Shown: positions 17,119 to 23,985 of the stretch, piece after piece | Position numbering within the stretch: position 1 is the first letter of the stretch | How the letters are laid out: the number at the start of each line of letters is the position of its first letter | Source of the DNA: Alistipes sp. | GTDB lineage: Bacteria; Bacteroidota; Bacteroidia; Bacteroidales; Rikenellaceae | Length of the DNA: 48,500 bases | Reading direction: 5' to 3' | Assembly: GCA_017517705.1 (NCBI GenBank) | Contig: JAFWYM010000034.1 | Coordinates: 1 to 48,500 of the forward strand | Position numbers and translations under genes: made by a program | Notes under the pieces: model-generated | Told to the model about the DNA's origin: nothing | What the model saw: the letters and a program-made list of their open reading frames with translations, nothing else | The model's database searches: none

Positions 17119-17181
17119 GATACTCAAGAGAGCCATTAGATAGAATGCCCGGCACTCTCAGCTATAATCGTAGCAATCGTA

Positions 17182-18069
17182 CTACTCTGCAGCCTGAGCC
17201 TGAGCTTGCGCCTGAGCCTGAGCCTCGCGCTTAGCACGTGCCTCCTTGCGAATCTTGAGCGGTGTCTTCTCCAGATATTTGCGACAGAAGAGCGCAAAGT
17301 GACCATGGTTGGTGAAGCTATACATCTTGATGATGCTCTTAAGCGGCACGTTGGTCTCCGTGAGTAGGCGCTCAATCTCGATGATGCGCTGCTTCTGCAT
17401 CCAGCTGTAGGGCGTATCGTGGAACTCCTGCTTGAACATATTGTTGAAGTGCTGAATGCTGAAACCACAAATGTCGGCAAGCTCCTCCACGGTCTTAACA
17501 CGCGGCGCATTGTTGCGCACAAGCGACACAAACGACTGATTGCGATCGAAGAGGTTGTAGAAGGTGCGTAGCTGTATTTGTGGCGTGTAGAAGAACTTGA
17601 AGATGACGAACATCTCCTGAATCTTGGCGCGGTGCAAGTGGTTACACTTCATCGAGTTCTCGAGATACATCTTCACCGACTGCAACAAAAGAGCCATAGG
17701 CTCGTTCACAGCCACCTGCGTGAATTTGTAGTTTATCTTCTTGATCTTACCGGCGATGCTGTTGAACGGTATCATATCGCACGCAGCACCCGCAGCGATG
17801 AAGTGAGCCCTGACAATCTCTATGTCGGTGAGAGCCGTGAGCACGTAATGATAGGCGCGGAAGCAGAAAACGAAGTGACCCTCACGTACGGTATAATCGC
17901 AACGCTCCTCCGAGGTGATCTCGAAGTTACCCGACAGGAGGAAGAGTAGACAGTTGTAGTCGCCACGCTCTATCTCCCACTTCTCGCCAGCCTTTAGTCT
18001 TACAAGACTAAAGCCAGCCTCAGGCTCTAATGTGTATGAGTGGCATGTTGCCGGACATTGGTTAGACAT
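17182..18069 (-). CDS. AraC-family transcriptional regulator
   Basis: Regulator of 295 aa. The N-terminal half (about 10-110) is cupin-like (SLVRLKAGEKWEIERGDYN, then HFVFCFRAYHYV), the usual effector or dimer domain. The C-terminal AraC/XylS DNA-binding domain covers about 185-275: VEELADICGFSIQHFNNMFKQEF is the first helix-turn-helix and LKSIIKMYSFTNHGHFALFCRKYLEKTP the second. The last residues are a repetitive Gln-Ala tail (AQAQAQAQAQ), unusual for the family. It stands alone, transcribed toward the converging rlmD gene, with a CTTG-N19-TACATTTG promoter upstream. The target genes cannot be told from the window; no sugar or resistance gene is adjacent. Confidence 0.9.
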   Translation of the reverse strand: MSNQCPATCHSYTLEPEAGFSLVRLKAGEKWEIERGDYNCLLFLLSGNFEITSEERCDYTVREGHFVFCFRAYHYVLTALTDIEIVRAHFIAAGAACDMIPFNSIAGKIKKINYKFTQVAVNEPMALLLQSVKMYLENSMKCNHLHRAKIQEMFVIFKFFYTPQIQLRTFYNLFDRNQSFVSLVRNNAPRVKTVEELADICGFSIQHFNNMFKQEFHDTPYSWMQKQRIIEIERLLTETNVPLKSIIKMYSFTNHGHFALFCRKYLEKTPLKIRKEARAKREAQAQAQAQAQAAE

Positions 18070-18123
18070 ATTTTTCAGTATTTTAGGTTAATTCAATATC
18101 TTCTTGGGCGTATATCCACATTA

Positions 18124-18154
18124 CAAATGTACGCAAAAATTTTAATAATCCAAG
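18124..18154 (-). promoter_or_regulatory. Promoter of the AraC-type gene
   Basis: Minus-strand -7 TACATTTG (18124-18131) and CTTG (18151-18154), one base off the TTTG consensus, with 19-base spacing. Leader of about 50 bases. Confidence 0.6.
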
Positions 18155-18196
18155 CGTTTTAAACTAAAAATACTAAAAAAATATGCAAACGACAAT

Positions 18197-18235
18197 GTTT
18201 TAAGGTCTTTTTTTGATGCTAAAAGACCTTAAAAC
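18197..18235. repeat. Perfect 15-bp inverted repeat
   Basis: Arms GTTTTAAGGTCTTTT (18197-18211) and its exact complement (18221-18235) around a 9-base spacer. It lies between the end of the DUF4435 gene (42 bases after its stop, minus strand) and the AraC promoter. It could be a terminator for DUF4435 or an operator for the regulator; it lacks the GC-rich stem and clean T-run of a strong terminator. Confidence 0.7.
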
Positions 18236-18276
18236 TCCTCTTTTTAAATACTTAACGCGCGAGGAAAATATTCATA

Positions 18277-19344
18277 CTAAGGCTCGAAATTGTGCCTTAG
18301 CATCACGGGGACAGGGCGCTCAGCCTTGATGCGCGCAATCATAACATCGAGGTAGCGCTGGATGTCGTCGCGCAGCATCTTATATAGCGGACACGACATA
18401 TAGTTATCGTTATCGAGCAACACGTCGTGTATCGAGCGTAGCGTGTTGGTATAGTTCTGAAGCTCATTTTTTAGAGCCACGCCCTCGACCTTCGAGCTAT
18501 GAATCTTGGCCACAGATAGTTGGCGCAGCTTATCGCATACTGCCTTAAGTAGTGGCATGACAACATTATCCAGTAGCGTATGGCCGTGCATGAAGAGGTA
18601 ACAGTTGTCGCGCTCGACACCGCGCTCCTGGAGCCTCGCCTCCATAGCCATCACATCGTCGCACATATCGGGGTTATCGCTCTCAAGAGCCTTGAGGCGA
18701 CGTGCGACATTACGCTCGAGCCATGCAAGAGTATTTTCGCCATTATGACGTATATCGACATAGCCGAGACGCACCGAGGCTCGGAACTCGGCAAGCGTGA
18801 AGATGCTCTCGTGCGAGAGCTGCGCCGAGTGTACATACCATAGGAAGAGCGGATATATCGTCGTGGAGTATTCCGCCATAAAACGCACAAAGTCGAAGAT
18901 GCGCGTGTCGTTCTTCGTGGCGCGCACACACACATTCCTCAGCGAGGGGGCATAGCATAGGTAGTTCTCGGTGGCGTAGGTGTAGGTGTGAAACATATTC
19001 TCGGCCTCGAGAATCTCGCGCGACTGCTCCGTAGCACCATCGAAGAGGTAGTCGAAGTCGGAGTCCACGCATAGGAGCACCTCCTCCTTATGCGTGCGCC
19101 CAAGCATCGACATAAGCACCTTCTTGCCCTTGGGCAGATCGTCGCGGTTGGGTACGGATATCTCAAAACGCAGGTAAGGATTGTGGAAGTTATCGAAGAT
19201 GGTGCGCCAGAAGGCCACATCCTCATACCCCTCAACATATACATGCACAAGGTAGCGGTCATCCTCGGGGGGTAGTATCTCGGGGAGACGCTGAGGGTTA
19301 TATGCCGCAAGGTCGCGACTACGATGGCGTTTCTTAGGTTTCAT
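18277..19344 (-). CDS. DUF4435 domain protein (TOPRIM-like)
   Basis: Protein of 355 aa, mostly unknown. The N-terminal part has a TOPRIM/OLD-like acidic pattern: VEGYEDVAFW (Glu38) after a hydrophobic strand, LLCVDSDFDYL with Asp94 and Asp96, and TYATENYLC near 122-130, which together are the hallmark of DUF4435. Such domains are often linked with ABC-ATPase or OLD-type proteins and may bind or cut nucleic acid; no ATPase gene lies next to this one. The C-terminal half is helical with no motif I recognise, and the start is very basic (MKPKKRHRSR). It stands alone; the SUI1 gene diverges from it, the two starts 86 bases apart. Activity is not established. Confidence 0.75.
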   Translation of the reverse strand: MKPKKRHRSRDLAAYNPQRLPEILPPEDDRYLVHVYVEGYEDVAFWRTIFDNFHNPYLRFEISVPNRDDLPKGKKVLMSMLGRTHKEEVLLCVDSDFDYLFDGATEQSREILEAENMFHTYTYATENYLCYAPSLRNVCVRATKNDTRIFDFVRFMAEYSTTIYPLFLWYVHSAQLSHESIFTLAEFRASVRLGYVDIRHNGENTLAWLERNVARRLKALESDNPDMCDDVMAMEARLQERGVERDNCYLFMHGHTLLDNVVMPLLKAVCDKLRQLSVAKIHSSKVEGVALKNELQNYTNTLRSIHDVLLDNDNYMSCPLYKMLRDDIQRYLDVMIARIKAERPVPVMLRHNFEP

Positions 19345-19369
19345 AGGGTAAAGTTATGAAAAATTTTTG

Positions 19370-19377
19370 TAACTTTG
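19370..19377 (+). promoter_or_regulatory. -7 element for the SUI1 gene
   Basis: TAACTTTG, 53 bases before the chosen ATG. No clear -33. Its position downstream of an earlier in-frame ATG at 19356 argues that translation begins at 19431. Confidence 0.5.
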
Positions 19378-19430
19378 TATCGCGTAGGGCAAAATGTATT
19401 ATCACTGCACACCTATTTATTATAAACATT

Positions 19431-19772
19431 ATGGCAAGCGACTGGAAAGATAGACTGGGCGTTGTATTCTCGACAAAACCTGATTTTCAATATGCAACCG
19501 ATGGCGAGGAGACGATCGCCACCCTCCCACCCGCCAAGCAGAACCTCAAGGTGTGGCTCGATAGGCTCAAGGGTGGCCGTGTTGCCACTGTTGTGCGAGG
19601 CTTTGTTGGGAGTAGCGACGACCTCCAAACATTGGGCAAGGATCTCAAGAAGAGCTGTGGCGTGGGTGGCACGGCCAAGGATGGCGAGATCATCATCCAG
19701 GGTGACCACCGCGATCGCGTTGTCGACCTGCTGGTTAAGGCGGGCTACCGTGCTAAGAAGGCAGGAGGATGA
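19431..19772 (+). CDS. SUI1-domain translation factor, YciH-like
   Basis: Small protein (113 aa) of the eIF1/SUI1 family, thought to act at the ribosomal decoding site during initiation. The conserved core is LKVWLDRLKGGRVATVVRGF near 40-59, then LKKSCGVGGTAKDGEIIIQGDHRDRV, with the Lys-Gly-Gly and Gly-Gly-Thr signatures in place. I place the start at ATG 19431 (MASDWKDRLG); an in-frame ATG 25 codons upstream would add an atypical extension that includes the promoter. It diverges from the DUF4435 gene. The tRNA-Ser gene follows 102 bases later with its own -7 element. Confidence 0.92.
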   Translation: MASDWKDRLGVVFSTKPDFQYATDGEETIATLPPAKQNLKVWLDRLKGGRVATVVRGFVGSSDDLQTLGKDLKKSCGVGGTAKDGEIIIQGDHRDRVVDLLVKAGYRAKKAGG

Positions 19773-19840
19773 TAGCATATCGCGGAAAGACTTTTTTTGA
19801 AAAATAGCACTCTTCGGGTATAACATTAGAAAAAAGTTAC

Positions 19841-19848
19841 TATATTTG
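19841..19848 (+). promoter_or_regulatory. -7 element for tRNA-Ser
   Basis: TATATTTG, 26 bases before the tRNA 5' end, followed by CAC near the expected start. No exact TTTG at -33. Confidence 0.6.
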
Positions 19849-19874
19849 CACGCTGAAACCACAAAGGAGATAAA

Positions 19875-19961
19875 GGAGAGGTGCCGGAGTGGTCGATCGG
19901 GCCGCACTCGAAATGCGGTGAACGGGCAACTGTTCCGGGGGTTCGAATCCCTCCCTCTCCG
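19875..19961 (+). tRNA. tRNA-Ser (anticodon CGA)
   Basis: Long-variable-arm tRNA of 87 nt. Acceptor GGAGAGG (19875-19881) pairs with CCTCTCC (19954-19960), discriminator G, CCA not encoded. Anticodon stem-loop CCGCA-CTCGAAA-TGCGG gives CGA, which reads UCG. A long variable arm (AACGGGCAACTGTT region) precedes the T arm with GGTTCGAATCC. Its 3' 17-20 bases are repeated twice downstream. Confidence 0.96.
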
Positions 19962-19969
19962 CTGGATTG

Positions 19970-20081
19970 AATGCAGGGCAGACGACGAAAGTCGTCTGTT
20001 TTGTTTTTGTGGTGTGTCGTCGTTTGCAAGCCACCGCCACACACCGCAAAAACAAACCGCCACAGGCGATTGCCCTGCATC
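19970..20081 (+). repeat. Composite palindrome directly after tRNA-Ser
   Basis: Outer arms ATGCAGGGCA (from 19971) and TGCCCTGCAT (ending about 20081). Inside are the hairpin CAGACGAC-GAAA-GTCGTCTG (19979-19998), whose T-tract TTTTGTTTTTGTGGTGTGT then pairs imperfectly with ACACACCGCAAAAACAAA near 20040-20058. The hairpin plus T-run is probably the tRNA terminator. Confidence 0.7.
19979..20009 (+). terminator. Terminator of tRNA-Ser
   Basis: 8-bp perfect stem with GAAA loop followed by TTTTGTTTTTG, 18 bases after the tRNA. Confidence 0.75.
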
Positions 20082-20193
20082 CTGCTGTTGGTGAGGCATT
20101 GCTCACTAATAAGGGGTTGAGCCGATAGAGAGGTTGTTTATTGCTCGGGCTACGCCCTGCGCCTTTGGGGTATCGGCTCTTCGACTGCGTCGC

Positions 20194-20213
20194 TCGAATC
20201 CCTCCCTCTCCGC
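20194..20213 (+). repeat. tRNA-Ser 3' end, extra copy 1
   Basis: Twenty bases identical to tRNA positions 19943-19962 (T-loop end to the base after the discriminator). No tRNA body precedes it, only a 9-bp inverted repeat GAGCCGATA/TATCGGCTC and small hairpins, so it is not a functional tRNA. Confidence 0.85.
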
Positions 20214-20314
20214 AAACGCAACGGAGCAAGAAGGTGTCGAGTAATCGACACCTTTTGTTTTTTATGCCTCGGCATAAGCTCGCTTATAGACGTAGGCATG
20301 GAAAACAAAAATGG
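20197..20314 (+). repeat. tRNA-tail unit B (118 bp)
   Basis: Starts with the tRNA tail, then CAAACGCAACGGAGCAAG, the hairpin AAGGTGTCGA-GTAA-TCGACACCTT (20231-20254), and a second palindrome in which TTTTGTTTTTTATGCCT pairs with AGGCATGGAAAACAAAA (15 of 17). Nearly identical to 20417-20535. Confidence 0.8.
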
Positions 20315-20416
20315 TTGATTTATCAACTTCTTGCGAAGTGTAGTTTGCAAGGGCCCCCGCGGCAAGCGGTGGGGAAAGGCGTTAAGCGGAGCAGACCGCA
20401 GGGATGCGTAGTAGCC

Positions 20417-20535
20417 AATCCCTCCCTCTCCGCAAACGAAACGGAGCAAGAAGGTGTCGAGTAATCGACACCTTTTGTTTTTTATGCCTAAGGCATAAGC
20501 TCGCTTATAGACGTAGGCATGGGAAACAAAAATGG
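20417..20535 (+). repeat. tRNA-tail unit C (119 bp)
   Basis: Second near-identical unit, 220 bases after unit B: tRNA tail (17 bases, 20417-20433), spacer CAAACGAAACGGAGCAAG, hairpin 20451-20474 identical to that of unit B, then the same T-rich/A-rich palindrome. The sequence between B and C (20315-20416) is not shared with the sequence following C. Confidence 0.8.
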
Positions 20536-20711
20536 GCTCTGTCGTAAATTCCGGTGGGCGCAAATATAAAGCCGTCATCGCGAAGAATTGCATCCGATTA
20601 CTGCGCTGATAAGTAACCACGCTCTATGCAATTCTGTGGCGATCTACCTTTGTTGATAGTGCCTTACTGATACCCACACCAGCAATATCGTACTCCGCAA
20701 CGAAGCAAGAG

Positions 20712-22424
20712 CTACTTTCGTGTATATAACTCTACAAGAGGTATCACCACAAGGGTATCCAAGAGTGCTAACATAAGCACCGCTCCCAAGGCTCCTATCG
20801 TCAGCGCCATAGCCAAGGCGTAGAGGAACGATAGAGCATGTAGGAGTATCAGTGCTATTGCCACCAAATACCACAATCTCAGGCGCGTAGTGCGGTAAAG
20901 AATGATAGCCGTAGTAGTCACCATAAGCGGAATAAAGAACATGAGGTTCTCACCAATGGTGGTAATAAGTATCAGGCTGAGGATAAACATAATGCCCAAG
21001 GCCCCATACAGGCTATTTGTGGCATGTAGCAGTGCGGCACTATCACCCGCATTGGCACGTATCGAGCCTGCGGCAAGGCGCACAACACCCCTACGACCAC
21101 GTAGATAGAGCATAGCCACAACAGCAATCATCACGACGACGCTTACGGCCATGATGATATTGTCGCCCGCAACACCCTGCACCACACCAAACGGCTTAAA
21201 CTCCGCATCGCAGACGCAGCATGCCACCCATGCGATAAGCTCACCCACCAGAAGGGCTACGACGGCCACCAGAAGGGCGCGCAACGCTGCTCGGAGAGCC
21301 TTGTGCAGTTGTACGCGTCCGCGCAACAGGTCAAAAACGAAGAGTAGCACGAAGGCTACAAAGACAACGATGTTCACTATCCAATAGCTCGTAGTCGAAA
21401 AGTTGAAGAGGCCCAGCAGCGGCAACGTAAAGTTCACCGTGCTACGCTCGGCCTTGAGGCTATCCCTATCGGCATAGGCGCCATCCGTAAGGTACTTATG
21501 CACGATGGGCACAATCTGCGAGCCGTAATGCTGGATGGATTGCGGATTGACGTTTGCGAAGTTATCCTTATCGGTGTGATAGTGGTTTATGTCGGCTATG
21601 GTCGAGAAGTTGAAGCCCGGAATCTCATCTTTGACGATGGTAAAGTCGGTGAAGTTGGGCATAAAGCTATATACCACCGTCGTCAGCGAATAGGTACACG
21701 GATACTCGGCCGCTGAGGCATACAACTCCATAAGTCGCTCGTTTCCGGACGATGTCTCAAAGAGTAGTGCCGGGCCATAGGGGCCACGCGCCTCGAGGTT
21801 TATCATGAGACCTACGTTATCGAACACCTCACGGTCATCCTGCCACTGCGCCTTCATGCCCATCATGCCCACCTCCTCGGCATCGGTGAAGAGCACCTTC
21901 ACGCCCTGCTGCCACTCGTCGCGATACTTCAGCGCCTGAGCCACGGTTTCGAGGATGACACCCACGCCATAGCCATCATCCGCAGCACCATACGACCACA
22001 CCGTATCCCTACGCGGCATGGGCTGCGAGTAGCGCGAATCGTAGTGGGCAACGAGCATCAACGAGGCATAATCCTCCTCGGCACCACGTGGTGCAAACTC
22101 GGCGAGGATGTTTGTAGCATCGAAGTTATATACCACGTGCTTATCCTCGGGGCCGACAAGCCCCCTATATTCATAGAGTTTGACGGTATCGGCACCGAGC
22201 TCTCCAAGCCTCTCGACAAGGTACTCACGCACCGCAGCACGCTCCACGGGATGTGCTACGGAGTGATGCTCGCGCGATATAACCTCGATATCCTCGACCA
22301 CACGCTCCGCAGAGAAGCCACCATGCTCCCTACCCTCCACCGAGGGGCGACTCCATAGGCCAAATGCCACCATACCTACAACGGCAGCCACGACCACCAA
22401 AACCATTAATCTGACTCTGTTCAT
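20712..22424 (-). CDS. M28 family zinc aminopeptidase with C-terminal membrane domain
   Basis: Membrane peptidase of 570 aa. Residues 5-23 form an N-terminal membrane anchor; about 35-310 is the M28 domain outside the cytoplasm, with the zinc-binding pattern VAHYDSR (His127), GAADDGYG (Asp149/150), DAEEVGMMG (Glu183/184) and, later, Asp/His in DINHYHTDKDNF. From about 335 on there are roughly eight hydrophobic segments (for example SYWIVNIVVFVAFVLLFVF and ILLHALSFLYALAMALTIGA), an arrangement also seen in M28 proteins of the ERMP1 type. It is a single gene, divergent from the secreted-protein cluster at 22715, with a TACCTTTG element upstream. Substrate unknown; aminopeptidase activity is inferred from the family. 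Confidence 0.9.
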   Translation of the reverse strand: MNRVRLMVLVVVAAVVGMVAFGLWSRPSVEGREHGGFSAERVVEDIEVISREHHSVAHPVERAAVREYLVERLGELGADTVKLYEYRGLVGPEDKHVVYNFDATNILAEFAPRGAEEDYASLMLVAHYDSRYSQPMPRRDTVWSYGAADDGYGVGVILETVAQALKYRDEWQQGVKVLFTDAEEVGMMGMKAQWQDDREVFDNVGLMINLEARGPYGPALLFETSSGNERLMELYASAAEYPCTYSLTTVVYSFMPNFTDFTIVKDEIPGFNFSTIADINHYHTDKDNFANVNPQSIQHYGSQIVPIVHKYLTDGAYADRDSLKAERSTVNFTLPLLGLFNFSTTSYWIVNIVVFVAFVLLFVFDLLRGRVQLHKALRAALRALLVAVVALLVGELIAWVACCVCDAEFKPFGVVQGVAGDNIIMAVSVVVMIAVVAMLYLRGRRGVVRLAAGSIRANAGDSAALLHATNSLYGALGIMFILSLILITTIGENLMFFIPLMVTTTAIILYRTTRLRLWYLVAIALILLHALSFLYALAMALTIGALGAVLMLALLDTLVVIPLVELYTRK

Positions 22425-22452
22425 ACCCTAATATATGGTTAATATTTGGTAG

Positions 22453-22460
22453 CAAAGGTA
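22453..22460 (-). promoter_or_regulatory. -7 element for the M28 gene
   Basis: TACCTTTG on the minus strand, 29 bases before the ATG; -33 not evident. Confidence 0.55.
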
Positions 22461-22558
22461 GTAAAATCGGGGCTATATACCACCATTGACGACAAGATTC
22501 TTGCACGTGGAGATTATAAAAAATGTTCTATTTGATTGTTATTTTGAACATTTATGTA

Positions 22559-22566
22559 TATATTTG
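22559..22566 (+). promoter_or_regulatory. -7 element for the 22715 gene cluster
   Basis: TATATTTG with TTTG motifs 12 and 24 bases upstream rather than the ideal 19. Implies a leader of about 140 bases. Confidence 0.5.
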
Positions 22567-22606
22567 TACTACATAAGTGTGGAGAAATGCTCTACATGTT
22601 ACCAAA

Positions 22607-22698
22607 CATGGGGTGTTTTTATGGGTAATAAAGGTTCCGTAGATAACAGACTTCACCCCATGAATTAACTACTAATCGTTTGTCAGGAGTCGACAAAC
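22607..22698 (+). promoter_or_regulatory. Two inverted repeats in the leader of the 22715 gene
   Basis: CATGGGGTG (22607-22615) pairs with CACCCCATG (22654-22662); closer to the start GTTTGTC (22678-22684) pairs exactly with GACAAAC (22692-22698), 16 bases before the ATG. Both would lie in the transcript leader. They may be a regulatory RNA fold; no known riboswitch class is recognised. Confidence 0.45.
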
Positions 22699-22714
22699 AT
22701 AAAACGCTACAACT

Positions 22715-23500
22715 ATGGTGAAAAAACTTAAACTCCTGCTCGTTATCCTATTGTGCGTTGGCGCTATGCCTACAGCTATGGCACAGATTACCGAGGGCGA
22801 GCCTTCGGCTAAGACTATCCGCACGGGTAACCGCCCCGAGGCCGGCAACTTCGGTCTATACATGGGTGCCACAAGCAACATGTTCAAGGGTCTCTTCGAT
22901 GGCAACGTGAAGATGGAGGCGCTTCCCCTTATCAACCTCAAGATTATGACATCTGACCAGTTCGAGCTCCGCGTAGGCCTTGAGTTCTACCGTAGCATGG
23001 AGAAGCTTGGTGGTACTATTCCCGTAGGCGAGGCTACAACGGAGGTTAACAACGAGCGCTATGCCGAGGGCTCGGCGATGCTATACCCTGGCTTTGCATA
23101 CCACTTCTCGCGCAACAACATCTTCGACGTATATGTAGGTGCCGAGCTCCCTATTGGTTGGAACAGCAACACCATCATCAGCGAGTTTGGCTCAACATCT
23201 GCTAAGAGCAAGAAGAGTTCGTTTACGATTGGCCTTGGTGCTTTTGTTGGTGTTCAGGCCTTCATTGCAAACCTTCCATTGGCTATCGGTGTTGAATATG
23301 GCATATCATCACGCATCGACACTTCCTTGAAGTACAAGAACGAGGTTACCTACGATGGCAAGACTCAGGTTACCATGACTCCCGACTTGGAGAGGTTTGA
23401 GCATATCGATGTTTCAGCCGATGCCTACGATAAACTTAAGGCTAAGGTTGGCGGTATCGGCAGCCAGTTCCGCGTGACGCTTTCGTATTATTTCAAATAA
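22715..23500 (+). CDS. Secreted outer-membrane-barrel-like protein, unknown function
   Basis: Protein of 261 aa with a signal peptide (about 1-23, cleaved after AMAQ). The mature part is rich in alternating strands and turns (NFGLYMGATSNMFKG, FELRVGLEFYRSME, IFDVYVGAELPIGW, SFTIGLGAFVGVQAF) and ends SQFRVTLSYYFK, a terminal aromatic strand as in small outer-membrane barrels of about 8-10 strands. It matches no named family I can recall with confidence. It opens a three-gene plus-strand cluster with two lipoproteins, the next starting 9 bases after its stop, so all may form an envelope unit. The leader has two inverted repeats. Confidence 0.7.
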   Translation: MVKKLKLLLVILLCVGAMPTAMAQITEGEPSAKTIRTGNRPEAGNFGLYMGATSNMFKGLFDGNVKMEALPLINLKIMTSDQFELRVGLEFYRSMEKLGGTIPVGEATTEVNNERYAEGSAMLYPGFAYHFSRNNIFDVYVGAELPIGWNSNTIISEFGSTSAKSKKSSFTIGLGAFVGVQAFIANLPLAIGVEYGISSRIDTSLKYKNEVTYDGKTQVTMTPDLERFEHIDVSADAYDKLKAKVGGIGSQFRVTLSYYFK

Positions 23501-23509
23501 TAGATAAGT

Positions 23510-23935
23510 ATGAGACTTGTTAAATTATTCATCATATTAGCAGTATCTGTGGTGGGTCTCGCATCATGTAGCGTTGTCAGCCACAATACTTACAAGCCTG
23601 ATGCCGTTCAGCTCAACCTCTCAATGGAGGATCTGGAGCAGTTAGGCGAGGTTGAAATTAGCGTAGAGTATAGCACGTATATCGGTTTCATCCGTAGCAT
23701 CGAGAAAATCAACGATATACCCTATGACGGCAAGGTGATTAAGCGCGTTAGCGTTCCCGGCTACCTCGCAGGCTCAATCTGCGCACCTCTTGACCGAGCT
23801 CTATACAAGGTCTTTGAGCAATATCCCGATGCTGAGTACCTCGTAGTATGCAATGCTACACTCAACAAAGAGACACTCTTCCTCGGCAGCGAGAATGTCG
23901 CAAAGGCTAAGGTTAAGGTATACAAATTCAAGTAA
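23510..23935 (+). CDS. Small lipoprotein, unknown function
   Basis: Protein of 141 aa with a clear lipobox LASC (lipidated Cys at 20) after a hydrophobic signal. The mature chain contains EVEISVEYSTYIGFIRSIEKIN and a conserved-looking core YKVFEQYPDAEYLVVCNATL, suggesting a small alpha/beta domain, and ends in a strand AKAKVKVYKFK. No family recognised. It begins 9 bases after the barrel-like protein and is followed 50 bases later by another lipoprotein gene, so the products probably share the envelope and perhaps a complex. Confidence 0.75.
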   Translation: MRLVKLFIILAVSVVGLASCSVVSHNTYKPDAVQLNLSMEDLEQLGEVEISVEYSTYIGFIRSIEKINDIPYDGKVIKRVSVPGYLAGSICAPLDRALYKVFEQYPDAEYLVVCNATLNKETLFLGSENVAKAKVKVYKFK

Positions 23936-23985
23936 CAGAAGAGCGACACCAAGTCACTATTACCGACAGCTATAACAGCACGTAA

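Larger units (their letters stand above)
19962..20711. other. tRNA-Ser downstream region with repeated tRNA tails
   Basis: 750 bases without a credible gene. It holds two extra copies of the tRNA-Ser 3' end (20194-20213 and 20417-20433), three terminator-like hairpins, two near-identical units 220 bases apart, and large imperfect palindromes. The final 176 bases (20536-20711) show only a 10-bp inverted repeat AGAATTGCAT (around 20581) with ATGCAATTCT (around 20626). Open frames here are antisense or read-through artefacts. Confidence 0.7.

Noticed and set aside
19356-19430. Upstream in-frame ATG for the SUI1 gene
   Set aside because: The promoter element TAACTTTG at 19370 lies downstream of it, and homologues start near the ATG at 19431.
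19826-20229. Minus-strand open frames across tRNA-Ser (translations beginning GEGGIRTPG-like)
   Set aside because: They are antisense to the tRNA and its repeated tails; such frames are well-known false proteins over tRNA-Ser genes.
20141-20464. Plus-strand open frame of about 107 codons in the tRNA-tail region
   Set aside because: It runs through the repeat units and hairpins, has no recognisable domain and a composition unlike its neighbours.
20194-20535. Possible CRISPR array
   Set aside because: Only two long units about 220 bases apart, containing tRNA sequence and palindromes; repeat and spacer sizes do not fit CRISPR and there are no cas genes.
20536-20640. GGGCTCTGTCGTAAATT at the end of unit C as an insertion-sequence end
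   Set aside because: It resembles some IS termini, but no matching inverted end, target duplication or transposase is visible, so I do not call it.
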